Shown: in pieces, positions 8,467 through 17,874 of the stretch | Position numbering within the stretch: position 1 is the first letter of the stretch | Layout of the letters: each line of letters starts with the position of its first letter | Assembly (NCBI GenBank): GCA_963837355.1 | Contig: CAWIMY010000007.1 | Location: forward strand, 2,104,315-2,168,314 | Reading direction: 5' to 3' | Origin: Aureispira sp963837355 | Lineage (GTDB): Bacteria; Bacteroidota; Bacteroidia; Chitinophagales; Saprospiraceae | Length of the DNA stretch: 64,000 nucleotides | The notes under the pieces: model-generated | Told to the model about the DNA's origin: nothing | Databases searched by the model: none | Seen by the model: only the letters and a program-made list of their open reading frames with translations | Program-made: the position numbers and the translations under genes

Positions 8467-9843
8467 ATGAAAAATTTGACTTTAACCTTAATCACCTTAT
8501 TCTTTACCAGTGCTATCATCGCCCAAACCTTTTCAGGCGTGTCGGAATCGCAATATGCTGGCTATTTAGGAACAACGATCAACCCTGCTAATATTGTCAA
8601 TCCGCATTACAAAGTAGATGTACATTTGCTGAGTTACAACACTTCCTTAGTCAATGATTATTTGAGCATCAAGTTAGATAGTCTGGTGAATGGAACAGGC
8701 AATTTTTTTGATCGATTTGAGAACAAAAACGCCTCCTCTAATTATGCCAATGCAGGCTTCGACTTCGAAATCAATTGGGTAGGGGCAATGGTCGCCATCA
8801 ATGACAAAATAGGGGTTGGCTTCGGCATCAAGTCTAGAGCGCTGATTAATGCCCAAGGATTCAACAAAGATTTGATACGGATGAGTGCTTCTGGCTTGGA
8901 AGATTCTACTTATTATGGCCAATCCTTTACCGATAAATATACGTCTTTGTCGGTTGCTTCTTGGAACGAATACTCTGTGTATTTCGGAGCAGAAGTAATC
9001 AATACAGGAGAGCATAGCGTCCGCGTAGGAGGTGGGTTGAATCTACTACAAAGCAATGGTTCATTCTATCTTCACGCTGAAAACCTATCGTATGAATTTC
9101 AAGATGAAGACACGATTGCGAGTGTAAGTGGAACAATGTCTTATGGGGGAAATTTTCCCGATATTCCCTCTAGTTTAGTAGATCGTTTTGTACCCTTTGG
9201 CGGTGTAGGACCGCGTGTTAAGAATTTTGGTTTTAGTATGGATGTAGGGGCTATTTATGAATATACACCAGCGGGAGCAAGCACCTACAAGCTCAAAGCA
9301 GGGTTGTCGTTTCACGATATAGGGTTTTTAGCGGCCACAACAGACAACAGCGTATCGAATAAAGTAACTTTTGATGCGCAAGATATTGATGTTAATTTCT
9401 TTGATGGCATCAATGATTTTGATGACATCAATAATTACGTTGTAAGCGATAGTACCGAATACAATTATAGCTTGCAAAAAGAACAGCTGTTGATGCAAGC
9501 GCCTACTAGAATGAATCTCTTTGTAGATGTCAATGTCACCAAAGGGTTTTATGTCTCTTTTTTGAGTGATGTGGCTTTGTACCGTAGAAACAATGGTCAA
9601 AAATTAGTGGGGATTAACTCCTTTGAATTGACTCCTCGCTACGATTTTAGATGGTTTGGTTTTTCCTTGCCCATCAACTATGTCCAGTATGCTGGAGTGG
9701 GGGTAGGATTAGGGTTTAGAATAGGCCCTGTTTATTTTGGAACGGCTAATCTGATCAATACCTTTGGTGCCATCAATACCTTGAATAGCTTAAATATATA
9801 TTCAGGATTTAGAATACCTATCCACAAGAAAAAGGCTAAATAA
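8467..9843 (+). CDS. DUF5723-like outer-membrane beta-barrel protein
   Basis: 458 residues from ATG 8467, chosen because it opens a clear signal peptide (MKNLTLTLITLFFTSAIIAQ) right at the start; a frame extension to 8392 would place 25 unrelated residues in front. The mature part alternates polar and hydrophobic residues with many Gly and aromatic positions (YAGYLGTTINPANIVNPHYK, GGGLNLLQSNGSFYL, GVGVGLGFRIGPVYFGTANL) and ends in a strand, RIPIHKKKAK. This is the pattern of the DUF5723 family of bacteroidotal outer-membrane proteins, whose job is unknown. Monocistronic: divergent from the DUF3137 array and followed by a strong terminator. Confidence 0.7.
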   Translation: MKNLTLTLITLFFTSAIIAQTFSGVSESQYAGYLGTTINPANIVNPHYKVDVHLLSYNTSLVNDYLSIKLDSLVNGTGNFFDRFENKNASSNYANAGFDFEINWVGAMVAINDKIGVGFGIKSRALINAQGFNKDLIRMSASGLEDSTYYGQSFTDKYTSLSVASWNEYSVYFGAEVINTGEHSVRVGGGLNLLQSNGSFYLHAENLSYEFQDEDTIASVSGTMSYGGNFPDIPSSLVDRFVPFGGVGPRVKNFGFSMDVGAIYEYTPAGASTYKLKAGLSFHDIGFLAATTDNSVSNKVTFDAQDIDVNFFDGINDFDDINNYVVSDSTEYNYSLQKEQLLMQAPTRMNLFVDVNVTKGFYVSFLSDVALYRRNNGQKLVGINSFELTPRYDFRWFGFSLPINYVQYAGVGVGLGFRIGPVYFGTANLINTFGAINTLNSLNIYSGFRIPIHKKKAK

Positions 9844-9871
9844 TAAACGCTTTTAATGCTTGTATTGTCAA

Positions 9872-9910
9872 CAATAAGCTCAACCTCCTTCAAGGACGTT
9901 GAGCTTATTG
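9872..9910. terminator. Bidirectional intrinsic terminator between convergent genes
   Basis: Perfect 13-bp inverted repeat CAATAAGCTCAAC (9872-9884) and GTTGAGCTTATTG (9898-9910), with a 13-base loop that can itself partly pair (TCCTT/AAGGA). It separates the outer-membrane protein gene on plus from the CHAT gene on minus. Confidence 0.8.
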
Positions 9911-9946
9911 CTTATTATAATAAATGGTTTCTAAGTAGGCATCTCT

Positions 9947-12877
9947 TTAGTCAAAATCATAGGTCGTAGGGAGACGCGGACGACGGCGACGGCGATGAAT
10001 CATAGCCAGCATGATAATTAACAACAGCAAGGCAAAACCCGCTAAAAACAAATTCGAAACACTGAACCAACTGTGCGTAGACAAATCTAAGGGATCGGCA
10101 TTGCCATAGACAACAAAACCTGCCCAATATACAGGGTGCTGTGCGGGTGGGGCTACCTGTTTGAGGTAGTTGAGCTTGGCTTGGCGCATAGCTTCACCCT
10201 TGGGTTTGCCCAACTGCAATTGCGCATAAAACTCGGTCATTAAAACGGCGGAAGACGAGGCATTGACGGGCCATAAGTTGACGACCAAACTCGGCGCACC
10301 CGCATACATAAACGAACGGGTCAAGGTGGCCAAGCCCTCCCCGTAGTCAAATTTTCCATAGCCCGTTTGGCAGGCAGTCAAGGCAACAAGTTGCGCGCGC
10401 AAGGGCAAGGAGGTGATTTCAGGAATATTCAAAAAGTTATCTTCCGTCAAATCTGTGCTCTCTGCAAAGGCAATGGCTGATCGAATGGGATGTTGCGCAT
10501 TTAAAATAACATGCGCTCCTAGATGAACAACGCCATATTCTGCCAAGCGTTGTTTAAAAGCGGCTTCAGTTGCTCTATTATCGTACAAAAACGTCCCCAT
10601 CATCTGCTGTTGAAAAGCTTCCAATTCTGTCTTGGCATAGGGCAGTGGGGTAAGGTATTGCCGCATCAACAAATCTTCCTCGCTACGTGGCGTGCCCAAC
10701 TCGGTCGCGCTGGGAAGGGTATAACTGGGCGCGATGCCCAAAAAACGCAAGGGTCGCTCATCCGAAAATCGCTGTTGTTTATTGTATAACAACAAACTGG
10801 CAGAATAAGAATACGTCACTGCTGCTTGGTGCAATAAATAAGGTCGTTCGTTTAAATTGGTCGTCGCACTTGGTGGTGCCGTTTCAAACACTTCAAAAGG
10901 AAGGTGGCAAAGCCAGTGATCGGGCAAAATATACAATTGGGAAGCTAAGACACCATCTAAGTTAGCGGCTACAAAGGTACGGTAAAAGTAGTACGCCAAT
11001 TCCGAAGGTACGACTGCGCCCGCTTGGTTCAAAGCGCCGCGAAAAGCCTGTACCTTACGTTGATAACTGGTATCTAATTGCAACACTTCTAATTGTGTCC
11101 CCTCCTTATTAATTGTCCAAATATAGGCTTTTGGATAAGGAATGTAATAAGCCAAAGCGGTTTCCCCTTCCTCTAAAATATTGATCTGTAGATTGCGAAT
11201 GGTCGCTACTTCTTGGCGATAGGTCAACTGGTAATAATCGGGGTACTCGCGTTCTAGTTCTAATAGCAACAAGCGATGCCGTTCTGACAAGCCCAACAAT
11301 TGCCCTTCCAAATCATTGAGCAAGACATTCCCGCGCTCCACTTCCAAAATACGCCGATTGATGGCCGCCATGCGTTTGCGCAAACGAGTCTCTTCTAGGC
11401 GTAAACTATCGGGAATGCCGCCATAATTCAAGGATCGGCCATCGCTCAAAGCATGGGTAAGACGGGCATCTTTGGCACGTTCTGCCAATTCAAAACCATC
11501 TTCTAAATAGGAGGTTTCTTTTGTTTTTTGATACAACAAGGCGGACAATTCTACCCCCAGCTTGAAAGGTGCAAAGTCTTGATGCAGCAGTTGTATCTTT
11601 TGAAGATCCGTCAGGCGTAATTTCGATTGGTCAAAAATAGCCAACTGTGCGAGTGTACTTTCTTGCGCCAAACGCAACCACTTCAATTGTTTATCGCGTT
11701 GGTATAGGTTATAATAAGCTTGTGCCCGCGTCTGCAAATTATTAATGGCAGTGGTGGGTTGCAAAATAGCTTGCGCGGCAATGATAGGCACCAATGCAAT
11801 TGTAGCATCTTTGCCCTCATAGCTAGCCGTATTGGCCTTAAAACTCTGAAAGCTTTTGGTGGCGGCCTCTTCGTGTCGTCCCATTGCTTGCAAGAGCAAG
11901 GCAAAATTGCCATAGGCAACGGCCAAGTTGGGATGGTGTCGCCCGTGTACCTTTATTTTAATGGCAATGGCTTGCTCAAAATAGTGCTCTGCCGCCACTA
12001 GGTTATTGCTTTTGGCATACGCTAAGGCTAAATCCATGCAAGCAACGCCTGCTTGTAAGCTCTGTGCACCATACTGTTGCGTTGTAAGAACTACATAAGC
12101 GTCATAACTACTAATCGCTTTGGCAGATTCACGGCGCTGAAAATAGTAGTCGCCTAAATCCTTGAGCAATGAGGCATGTAAGGCCATGCCACGTGCTGTT
12201 TCTAACTGGCGAGCCAAGGCCAAGGCTTGATCCAAGTGCTGTTGCTGTTGTTCCACTTGCTTTAAATCTGCTGCCGCCAAGGCGAGCGAGCGGTGGATAT
12301 TGGCGCGATCAAAAGCGGTTGTCGAAGGAGCCAATTGGTAGCTTTTAAACGCCTGTTCATAATCGACCAAGGCTTGTTGTGCCTCTCCTTTGGCTCGGTA
12401 AAAATGCCCCATCTTGTGGTAATTTCGCGCCAAATCCACTTGGTTATTCAGGCCATCAACAGCATAAATACTAGATAAAATCTTAGCCTGTTGCAAGGCC
12501 AATTCGTATTCTTCGGCTTGTTCGTACAATTCTCGGGCTGCGTGGTGCGTCATCCTACTTTGTATGGCCGAGTCACGGTGCAGGGGCACCAATTCTAAGG
12601 CACGGCGCAAGTGCGGAATGGCCAATTCATACTGTTGGCGCAAGCCCAAGGTTCGCGCCCGTAGAGTGTGGTACAATTGCTCGTTCAAATCACCAGCTAC
12701 CAAGGCAGGGCCTTGTTCCGTTTCGAGCTGTTGTAGCAATTCATCGGCATCCGATGTACGGTTGTTGTATAAGAATGCTTGGACGCGATCTAACTCACCG
12801 CGCAAAGAAGATTGAGCCAATAAAATATTGCCCAGTAGACAAAAAAATACGAGATAAGCGTAGGAAATAAACTTCAT
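9947..12877 (-). CDS. TPR-CHAT protein with signal peptide and C-terminal membrane anchor
   Basis: 976 residues. A signal peptide (about 1-22, FFCLLGNILLAQ) is followed by a long helical TPR region (about 30-480) with repeats such as AVAYGNFALLLQAMGRHEEA, then a CHAT protease-like domain in the last third. The CHAT hallmarks are visible: VVHLGAHVILNA carrying the predicted catalytic His, LVALTACQTGYG with the Cys, then GEGLATLTRSFMYAGAPSLV and NLWPVNASSS. After the domain comes a membrane segment (LFLAGFALLLLIIMLAMI) and an Arg-rich tail RRRRRPR. The topology suggests the TPR and CHAT parts lie in the periplasm with the basic tail in the cytoplasm. CHAT proteins are caspase relatives; the target here is unknown. 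Confidence 0.88.
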   Translation of the reverse strand: MKFISYAYLVFFCLLGNILLAQSSLRGELDRVQAFLYNNRTSDADELLQQLETEQGPALVAGDLNEQLYHTLRARTLGLRQQYELAIPHLRRALELVPLHRDSAIQSRMTHHAARELYEQAEEYELALQQAKILSSIYAVDGLNNQVDLARNYHKMGHFYRAKGEAQQALVDYEQAFKSYQLAPSTTAFDRANIHRSLALAAADLKQVEQQQQHLDQALALARQLETARGMALHASLLKDLGDYYFQRRESAKAISSYDAYVVLTTQQYGAQSLQAGVACMDLALAYAKSNNLVAAEHYFEQAIAIKIKVHGRHHPNLAVAYGNFALLLQAMGRHEEAATKSFQSFKANTASYEGKDATIALVPIIAAQAILQPTTAINNLQTRAQAYYNLYQRDKQLKWLRLAQESTLAQLAIFDQSKLRLTDLQKIQLLHQDFAPFKLGVELSALLYQKTKETSYLEDGFELAERAKDARLTHALSDGRSLNYGGIPDSLRLEETRLRKRMAAINRRILEVERGNVLLNDLEGQLLGLSERHRLLLLELEREYPDYYQLTYRQEVATIRNLQINILEEGETALAYYIPYPKAYIWTINKEGTQLEVLQLDTSYQRKVQAFRGALNQAGAVVPSELAYYFYRTFVAANLDGVLASQLYILPDHWLCHLPFEVFETAPPSATTNLNERPYLLHQAAVTYSYSASLLLYNKQQRFSDERPLRFLGIAPSYTLPSATELGTPRSEEDLLMRQYLTPLPYAKTELEAFQQQMMGTFLYDNRATEAAFKQRLAEYGVVHLGAHVILNAQHPIRSAIAFAESTDLTEDNFLNIPEITSLPLRAQLVALTACQTGYGKFDYGEGLATLTRSFMYAGAPSLVVNLWPVNASSSAVLMTEFYAQLQLGKPKGEAMRQAKLNYLKQVAPPAQHPVYWAGFVVYGNADPLDLSTHSWFSVSNLFLAGFALLLLIIMLAMIHRRRRRPRLPTTYDFD

Positions 12878-13178
12878 AGAGGAGGAAGATCAGGTTCGCG
12901 TAAGCGGTGATTAATACATTGCCATAAAGACAAGAAAGCTATAAAGAAGGTTGTTAAGTAGCTTAGAATCGCTATATTTAGGATTGTTTGTAGGGCATAG
13001 TTTTTATTATAAGAACCTCTATTTTATGGGAAGAAAATAGACGACCCCCAAAATATTGTTTGAAAAGTTCAATAGGAAAAATGCCCCTGATTGGTTGGAT
13101 AACTGTATATTTCTTACGGGCACTCGCCAACCATGTGCGCCACCTTCTTTATCCCTATCGACCAAGCAGTTATTAGCT
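12878..13178. other. Divergent intergenic region
   Basis: The 301-bp stretch between the start of the CHAT gene (minus) and the helical-backbone receptor gene (plus). On minus, TAGCTTTC near 12937 is a one-mismatch version of the TAnnTTTG -7 element. An in-frame upstream extension of the plus gene exists to 13056 but looks non-coding. No hairpin or RNA gene was seen. Confidence 0.3.
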
Positions 13179-13970
13179 ATGCCTACTTATAAAGACCAAT
13201 TACAACAAGAACTTACCTTACCTGAATTCCCACAGCGTATTATTTCCTTGGTGCCTTCTCAAACAGAGTTGCTACACTATTGGGGCTTGGGTGAGCGGGT
13301 CGTAGGAATTACTAAATTCTGCATCCATCCAGATAGCTGGTACCGAGAGAAAACGCGCGTAGGAGGAACAAAAAATGTGGATCTAGAACGCGTAGCGGCC
13401 TTAACACCTGATTTGATTATTGGGAACAAAGAAGAAAACAACCGCGTAGATATAGAGCAATTACAAGCGTTGTATCCTGTTTGGATGAGCGATATTTATA
13501 CCTTAGAAGATGCCTATACAATGATGCAAAAGCTAGGAGTGTTACTTGGGGTACCTGAAAAAGCCAGTGCTTTGGTGCAGCAACTTCGCCGCGATATGGG
13601 ACAACTCGCTCCACCATCGTTGACACGGCAGCGAGTAGCTTATTTTATTTGGAGAAAGCCTTGGATGGTAGCGGCTAAGCATACTTTTATTGACCATTTG
13701 TTGGCGTTGGCAGGTTTTGAGAATGTGTTTGCTGCACAGAAGCGATACCCTGTTATTGACCTAGAGGAATTGGCAGCCACCCAGCCCGATGCTATTTTGT
13801 TATCCTCTGAACCCTACCCATTCCAAGAAAAACACCAAGCAGAATTGGCTGCTGCCTGCCCCAACGCGCGCATCGAACTAGTCGATGGTGAACTGTTTTC
13901 TTGGTATGGCAGCCGCTTGCTGCACACCGCAAAATATATCAAAAACTTACAGCAAAAATTAGAGCGCTAA
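13179..13970 (+). CDS. Helical-backbone metal-receptor / BtuF-like protein without signal peptide
   Basis: 263 residues from ATG 13179 (MPTYKDQLQQELTLPEFPQR). The 41 upstream in-frame residues look non-coding. It fits the class III periplasmic binding fold of BtuF/FhuD relatives: RIISLVPSQTELLHYWGLGERVVGIT at the N-terminus, then VGGTKNVDLERVAALTPDLI, the long backbone helix around DAYTMMQKLGVLLG, and the second lobe LAATQPDAILLSSEPYPF. Classical members bind cobalamin, haem or siderophores outside the cytoplasm, but no signal peptide or lipobox is visible from either start, so this one is probably cytosolic. No permease or ATPase gene is adjacent; recQ follows after 53 bases. Confidence 0.75.
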   Translation: MPTYKDQLQQELTLPEFPQRIISLVPSQTELLHYWGLGERVVGITKFCIHPDSWYREKTRVGGTKNVDLERVAALTPDLIIGNKEENNRVDIEQLQALYPVWMSDIYTLEDAYTMMQKLGVLLGVPEKASALVQQLRRDMGQLAPPSLTRQRVAYFIWRKPWMVAAKHTFIDHLLALAGFENVFAAQKRYPVIDLEELAATQPDAILLSSEPYPFQEKHQAELAAACPNARIELVDGELFSWYGSRLLHTAKYIKNLQQKLER

Positions 13971-14023
13971 AGAGAGAAAGTGTATTTTTGTACGCTTCTT
14001 TCATCCCTCTCTTTTTTCTTCCA

Positions 14024-15949
14024 ATGGCTTCAAATAGCGCGAGCGTGACACCGCACGAGGTTTTAAAAAAATACTGGCAATACGACGACTTTCGGCCACT
14101 CCAACTGGACATCATTCAGTCTGTTTTGGCTAAGCGGGATACCTTGGCCTTACTACCTACAGGTGGGGGCAAATCGTTGTGTTTTCAAGTGCCTGCTCTC
14201 TGTCAATCGGGTATTTGTGTGGTCGTGTCGCCACTAATTGCCTTGATGAAAGATCAAGTGAAGAACTTAGTGGATCGAGGAATTCGGGCGTATGCCTTGT
14301 ATTCTGGAATGCGCCTGACCGATATTGATCGGATTTTAGATAACTGCGTTCATGGGCAAGTAGATTTTTTATACCTCTCGCCAGAGCGTTTAGGAACGGA
14401 ATTAGCGAAAGCGCGCCTACAACAAATGAACGTCTGTATGTTGGCCGTTGACGAGGCGCACTGTATCTCTCAATGGGGCTATGATTTTAGACCCGCTTAC
14501 CTCAACATTGCCGAAATTAGGGAATTATGGCCTAACGTGCCTGTCATTGCCTTGACGGCAACAGCCACAGCAACCGTGGTGCAAGACATTCAAGACAAGT
14601 TGGAATTTGGTAAGAATAGCCAAGTGTTTAGCAAGAGCTTTGCCCGCCTCAACTTATCGTATGTTGTGTTATACGAAGAGGATAAGCGGCAAAAAATGTT
14701 GGAAATTCTACAGCGTATTCCCGGTTCGGGGATCGTTTATGTACAGAATAGACGGGAAACCCAAGAGGTCGCCGCTTACTTGCGCCGCCAAAATATACAC
14801 GCTGATTATTACCATGCAGGCCGCGACAACAACACCCGCGAAAAGGTGCAAGAGGCGTGGATTAATAACCGTATTCGGATTATTGTAGCAACGAACGCTT
14901 TTGGAATGGGCATTGACAAACCCGATGTGCGGGTGGTCATTCACTTGACGATGCCCGATAGTTTGGAGGCGTATTTTCAGGAAGCAGGACGCGGCGGGCG
15001 CGATGGAAAAAAAGCCTACGGCATTCTATTGTACAACCAATCGGACCGCATCAACCAAGAACGGAATTTACAGCAAGCTTTTCCGACGCTCCAAGAAATA
15101 CGCCGTGTGTATCAAGCCTTGGGCTCCTACTACCAATTGGCCATAGGGTCAGCACTGGGCGAAACCTTTGATTTAGATGTGGTCGATTTTGCTAGAACCT
15201 ACAGTTTGCCGCCGCGCGAAACACTGCAAGCGCTCAAACACCTCATGCACGAGGAATATTTGTACCTCAGTGAGCAGGTATTTTTTCCTTCTACTTTACA
15301 GGTTATTGTCGCTAAAGAAACGCTGTATGAATACATTATAAAAAACTCCAAGCTACAGCACCTAGTCAACGTCATTTTTCGCTCTTACCAAGGAGCGTTG
15401 AGCCAGCCTGTCCACGTCCGAGAGGCCGAACTGTCGCGCTACTTGCGGCTGAAGCCCGAAGAGCTGGTCGCCATGCTCCAAAAATTGGAAAAAGACGGCC
15501 TCATTACCTACAAGCCCCAAAAGGATGCCCCACAGCTCACGTTTGTCCGCGAACGCCTCCCCGAAGAAGGCATTATCATCGACCAAAAGCGCTACCAGTT
15601 TTTGCAACAGCGCCAAGAAAAACGCCTCCAAAAAGCTGTCCATTACGCCGAAACGCTACAATGTCGGCAACAAGTCTTACTCGCTTATTTTAATGAAATG
15701 GGGGCAGATGCCTGCGGCAGTTGTGATGTGTGCTTGGGCCGCCACGAGCGCTACGTCAAACACCAAGAGTATTTTACCATCAAAAATAAATTGGAATACG
15801 AACTCAAAAAAAGCCCTTCTCCCTTGCAGCCGCTTGTAGCTAAATTTGCCGACAACAGCCAAGAAAAGGTGTTGAAGGCCATTGAGCATTTGTTGGATAA
15901 CCAAGTAATTGTACGGACAGGAAACAACCAGTTGCGTTGGGAGGCGTAG
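14024..15949 (+). CDS. recQ: ATP-dependent DNA helicase RecQ
   Basis: 641 residues from ATG 14024 (MASNSASVTPHEVLKKYWQY); an upstream in-frame ATG overlaps the previous gene and adds unrelated residues. Superfamily 2 helicase motifs occur in order: the upstream RecQ motif DFRPLQLDII, Walker A TGGGKSLCF, DEAHCISQWGYDFRP, ALTATAT, GMGIDKPDVRVVIH and QEAGRGGRDG. The zinc-binding region follows with Cys residues in CRQQ...CGSCDVCLG, then a winged-helix-like segment. No recognisable HRDC domain is present after it. RecQ unwinds 3'-5' in recombination and replication repair. A terminator follows directly. Confidence 0.95.
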   Translation: MASNSASVTPHEVLKKYWQYDDFRPLQLDIIQSVLAKRDTLALLPTGGGKSLCFQVPALCQSGICVVVSPLIALMKDQVKNLVDRGIRAYALYSGMRLTDIDRILDNCVHGQVDFLYLSPERLGTELAKARLQQMNVCMLAVDEAHCISQWGYDFRPAYLNIAEIRELWPNVPVIALTATATATVVQDIQDKLEFGKNSQVFSKSFARLNLSYVVLYEEDKRQKMLEILQRIPGSGIVYVQNRRETQEVAAYLRRQNIHADYYHAGRDNNTREKVQEAWINNRIRIIVATNAFGMGIDKPDVRVVIHLTMPDSLEAYFQEAGRGGRDGKKAYGILLYNQSDRINQERNLQQAFPTLQEIRRVYQALGSYYQLAIGSALGETFDLDVVDFARTYSLPPRETLQALKHLMHEEYLYLSEQVFFPSTLQVIVAKETLYEYIIKNSKLQHLVNVIFRSYQGALSQPVHVREAELSRYLRLKPEELVAMLQKLEKDGLITYKPQKDAPQLTFVRERLPEEGIIIDQKRYQFLQQRQEKRLQKAVHYAETLQCRQQVLLAYFNEMGADACGSCDVCLGRHERYVKHQEYFTIKNKLEYELKKSPSPLQPLVAKFADNSQEKVLKAIEHLLDNQVIVRTGNNQLRWEA

Positions 15950-15965
15950 GGGAGGCTGGAATTGT

Positions 15966-15999
15966 AGAGGCGTTCTTGCTGTAGTCCAAGAACGCCTCT
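15966..15999. terminator. Intrinsic terminator between recQ and the OmpA-domain gene
   Basis: 13-bp perfect stem AGAGGCGTTCTTG (15966-15978) and CAAGAACGCCTCT (15987-15999) with an 8-base loop, lying in the 56 bases between convergent genes. No long T-run follows on either strand. Confidence 0.75.
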
Positions 16000-16005
16000 G
16001 CTGAT

Positions 16006-17841
16006 TTAGTCCCAGAAAGGTTTTAGACTGGCGTGTTGGGTAACCAGTGCGTCGTATTGTTTAAATTCCATAGTTCGGACTCCGACCATTTTTAAGCCCA
16101 GTGCTTTTATGAGGTTGGTAATGCCTTTTTTGTTAATGTTCTCAAAATAAACATCAAAGGTATCAATCGCATTTTTGGAATCATTAAATTCTAAGTGGTG
16201 CGTATAGCGAAAGAAAGGAGACCAATTAGCTTGGACAATCATTTTGGCAGTGACCGAGGAGAAGAGCTCAATGACTTGATTGCCCCCAAACTTAGCGTAG
16301 TAGCTGGCTAATTTTAATTGATCGGACGTTAGTTGCTTCAAAAGCAAATGAGGTGTCGCTTGATCGTTGCGGTGCATATTTGTCCAAATGAGCGAATTGG
16401 TAAGCCAAAGATCAGCGGTCATTGAAGTGCTTTGCCGACCTGCCGCTTTAATCAAGCTGCTTTTCTGAAGGGCTTTTAACAAATCAATCCATTGCTTGCT
16501 GTATTCCTTTTCTTTACTAATTACATTGGCAACAGGGATGTTTTGATAGAGTTGTGCGTTGGCTAATTCTAAGAAGTAGCCTTTGCTTTTGGTTGGATTC
16601 TCCTGTGCCTCTTTTAGATTCAACTTCACCACATCGTTGAATTGATCGGTATTATCCTGTTTAAAGTCAAATAGTTCGTCGGATTGAAAGTACGCGTCGG
16701 CATATTGATGCCTGCCCTTATGATCCAGTAGAAAACGATTGAGCGAATGCGCGATTAAATACCAAGTTCTAAAGGTAACCAACATGTTTTCCATCAACTG
16801 CGTCCACAAATTATAGCGTTGGTTACTAAAAAAGCCTACGGCATCGACAAAGGCTCCTGCGGTTTTATCAGGGAAAAAGTTACCGTTGGCGTAATCCTCA
16901 AACCACCCCCGTAGTTCTTTAATGATCTTTTTGGCCGCTGTTTCATCGGCATCTTCTATTGTGCTTTTTGGATATTTCTTACTAAAATCCGATAGCCATT
17001 TTAAGCTTGCTTTGGCGGTAGCTTCAATTTGGTCATCGCTAAGGGTGAGCGCAAAGCGCTCCGTTTGACGAGTTTGTATGTAGCCATATTTGTTGGCTCC
17101 CACGTTTTCCTCGCTGGGAACAAGCGGGCGTGTTTCTCCAACTCCGTCTACTTGGAAAAAATAAGAGGCATCTATTCCCTTCTCCGTTAGATAGGTGAGG
17201 ATATTTTGGGCGCGTTTTTCGGAAAGGGTTTGGTTGAGGGTTGCTTTTCCTGGAGTGCTAGCTGCACCGCGAATCAGCAGAATACCAAAAACCTTCTTTC
17301 TATCGTTCAGAAAATCACTTATAGCGCCGTAGTGAATGCTCTCTGTGGTGACAAACTCCTCCGCCGTTATTTTCTGTGTCTTGCCTTTGGGCAACCCTAA
17401 AAATTTTGGATGGGGATAAATATCTTTGTCAATCAACTCCACTAAAGCTTTTTGGTCGGTCGTAAGCAATTTAGCAGCATCTTTATTATTAAAAACCCAT
17501 GCTCCATTATCGAAGTCTTGCCAAGCAGTAAGCATGATAGTAGAACCAGGGCGGTACACAAATTTGAAGTCGTTGATAATCTTGTCCAGTATATCCGTAT
17601 GTGGCTTTTTTAAACCAAATTCATTCGTGTCAAAATCAGTAATTAGGTAGGTCTTTGTCGTTTCCTTGAGGTGCCAAATCCCTTTGAATTGGTGGGTGAA
17701 CGTAAACGAGTCCACTAATTGCCCCTGTCCAGGGGTCGTCGGTTGATCATCTAAGACCGTCTTTGGAAAAGGCTTTAGCTGAAGGCCATTCTGGACATCT
17801 TTTAGGATGCCTACAACTTGGCCAATAAGTACTGCGCTCAT
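16006..17841 (-). CDS. Large protein with internal OmpA-like domain, no signal peptide
   Basis: 611 residues starting MSAVLIGQVVGILKDVQNGL. Around residues 185-240 lies an OmpA C-terminal-like (peptidoglycan-binding) pattern: GILLIRGAASTPG, LSEKRAQNILTYLTEKGID, VDGVGETRPL. The remaining two thirds are helical and unrecognised, ending HASLKPFWD. There is no signal peptide, lipobox or membrane segment, which is odd for an OmpA-type domain because its usual ligand is in the periplasm; the domain may be used for another purpose or the protein exported by an unrecognised route. Third gene of a compact three-gene minus-strand operon, 33 bases after the LTD gene. Function unknown. Confidence 0.75.
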   Translation of the reverse strand: MSAVLIGQVVGILKDVQNGLQLKPFPKTVLDDQPTTPGQGQLVDSFTFTHQFKGIWHLKETTKTYLITDFDTNEFGLKKPHTDILDKIINDFKFVYRPGSTIMLTAWQDFDNGAWVFNNKDAAKLLTTDQKALVELIDKDIYPHPKFLGLPKGKTQKITAEEFVTTESIHYGAISDFLNDRKKVFGILLIRGAASTPGKATLNQTLSEKRAQNILTYLTEKGIDASYFFQVDGVGETRPLVPSEENVGANKYGYIQTRQTERFALTLSDDQIEATAKASLKWLSDFSKKYPKSTIEDADETAAKKIIKELRGWFEDYANGNFFPDKTAGAFVDAVGFFSNQRYNLWTQLMENMLVTFRTWYLIAHSLNRFLLDHKGRHQYADAYFQSDELFDFKQDNTDQFNDVVKLNLKEAQENPTKSKGYFLELANAQLYQNIPVANVISKEKEYSKQWIDLLKALQKSSLIKAAGRQSTSMTADLWLTNSLIWTNMHRNDQATPHLLLKQLTSDQLKLASYYAKFGGNQVIELFSSVTAKMIVQANWSPFFRYTHHLEFNDSKNAIDTFDVYFENINKKGITNLIKALGLKMVGVRTMEFKQYDALVTQHASLKPFWD

Positions 17842-17874
17842 AAATAAATGGTTTGTTTTGGTCAGAGAGGTTGG

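Noticed and set aside
13056..13178. Longer N-terminus of the helical-backbone receptor
   Set aside because: The extension has no family similarity and does not create a signal peptide.
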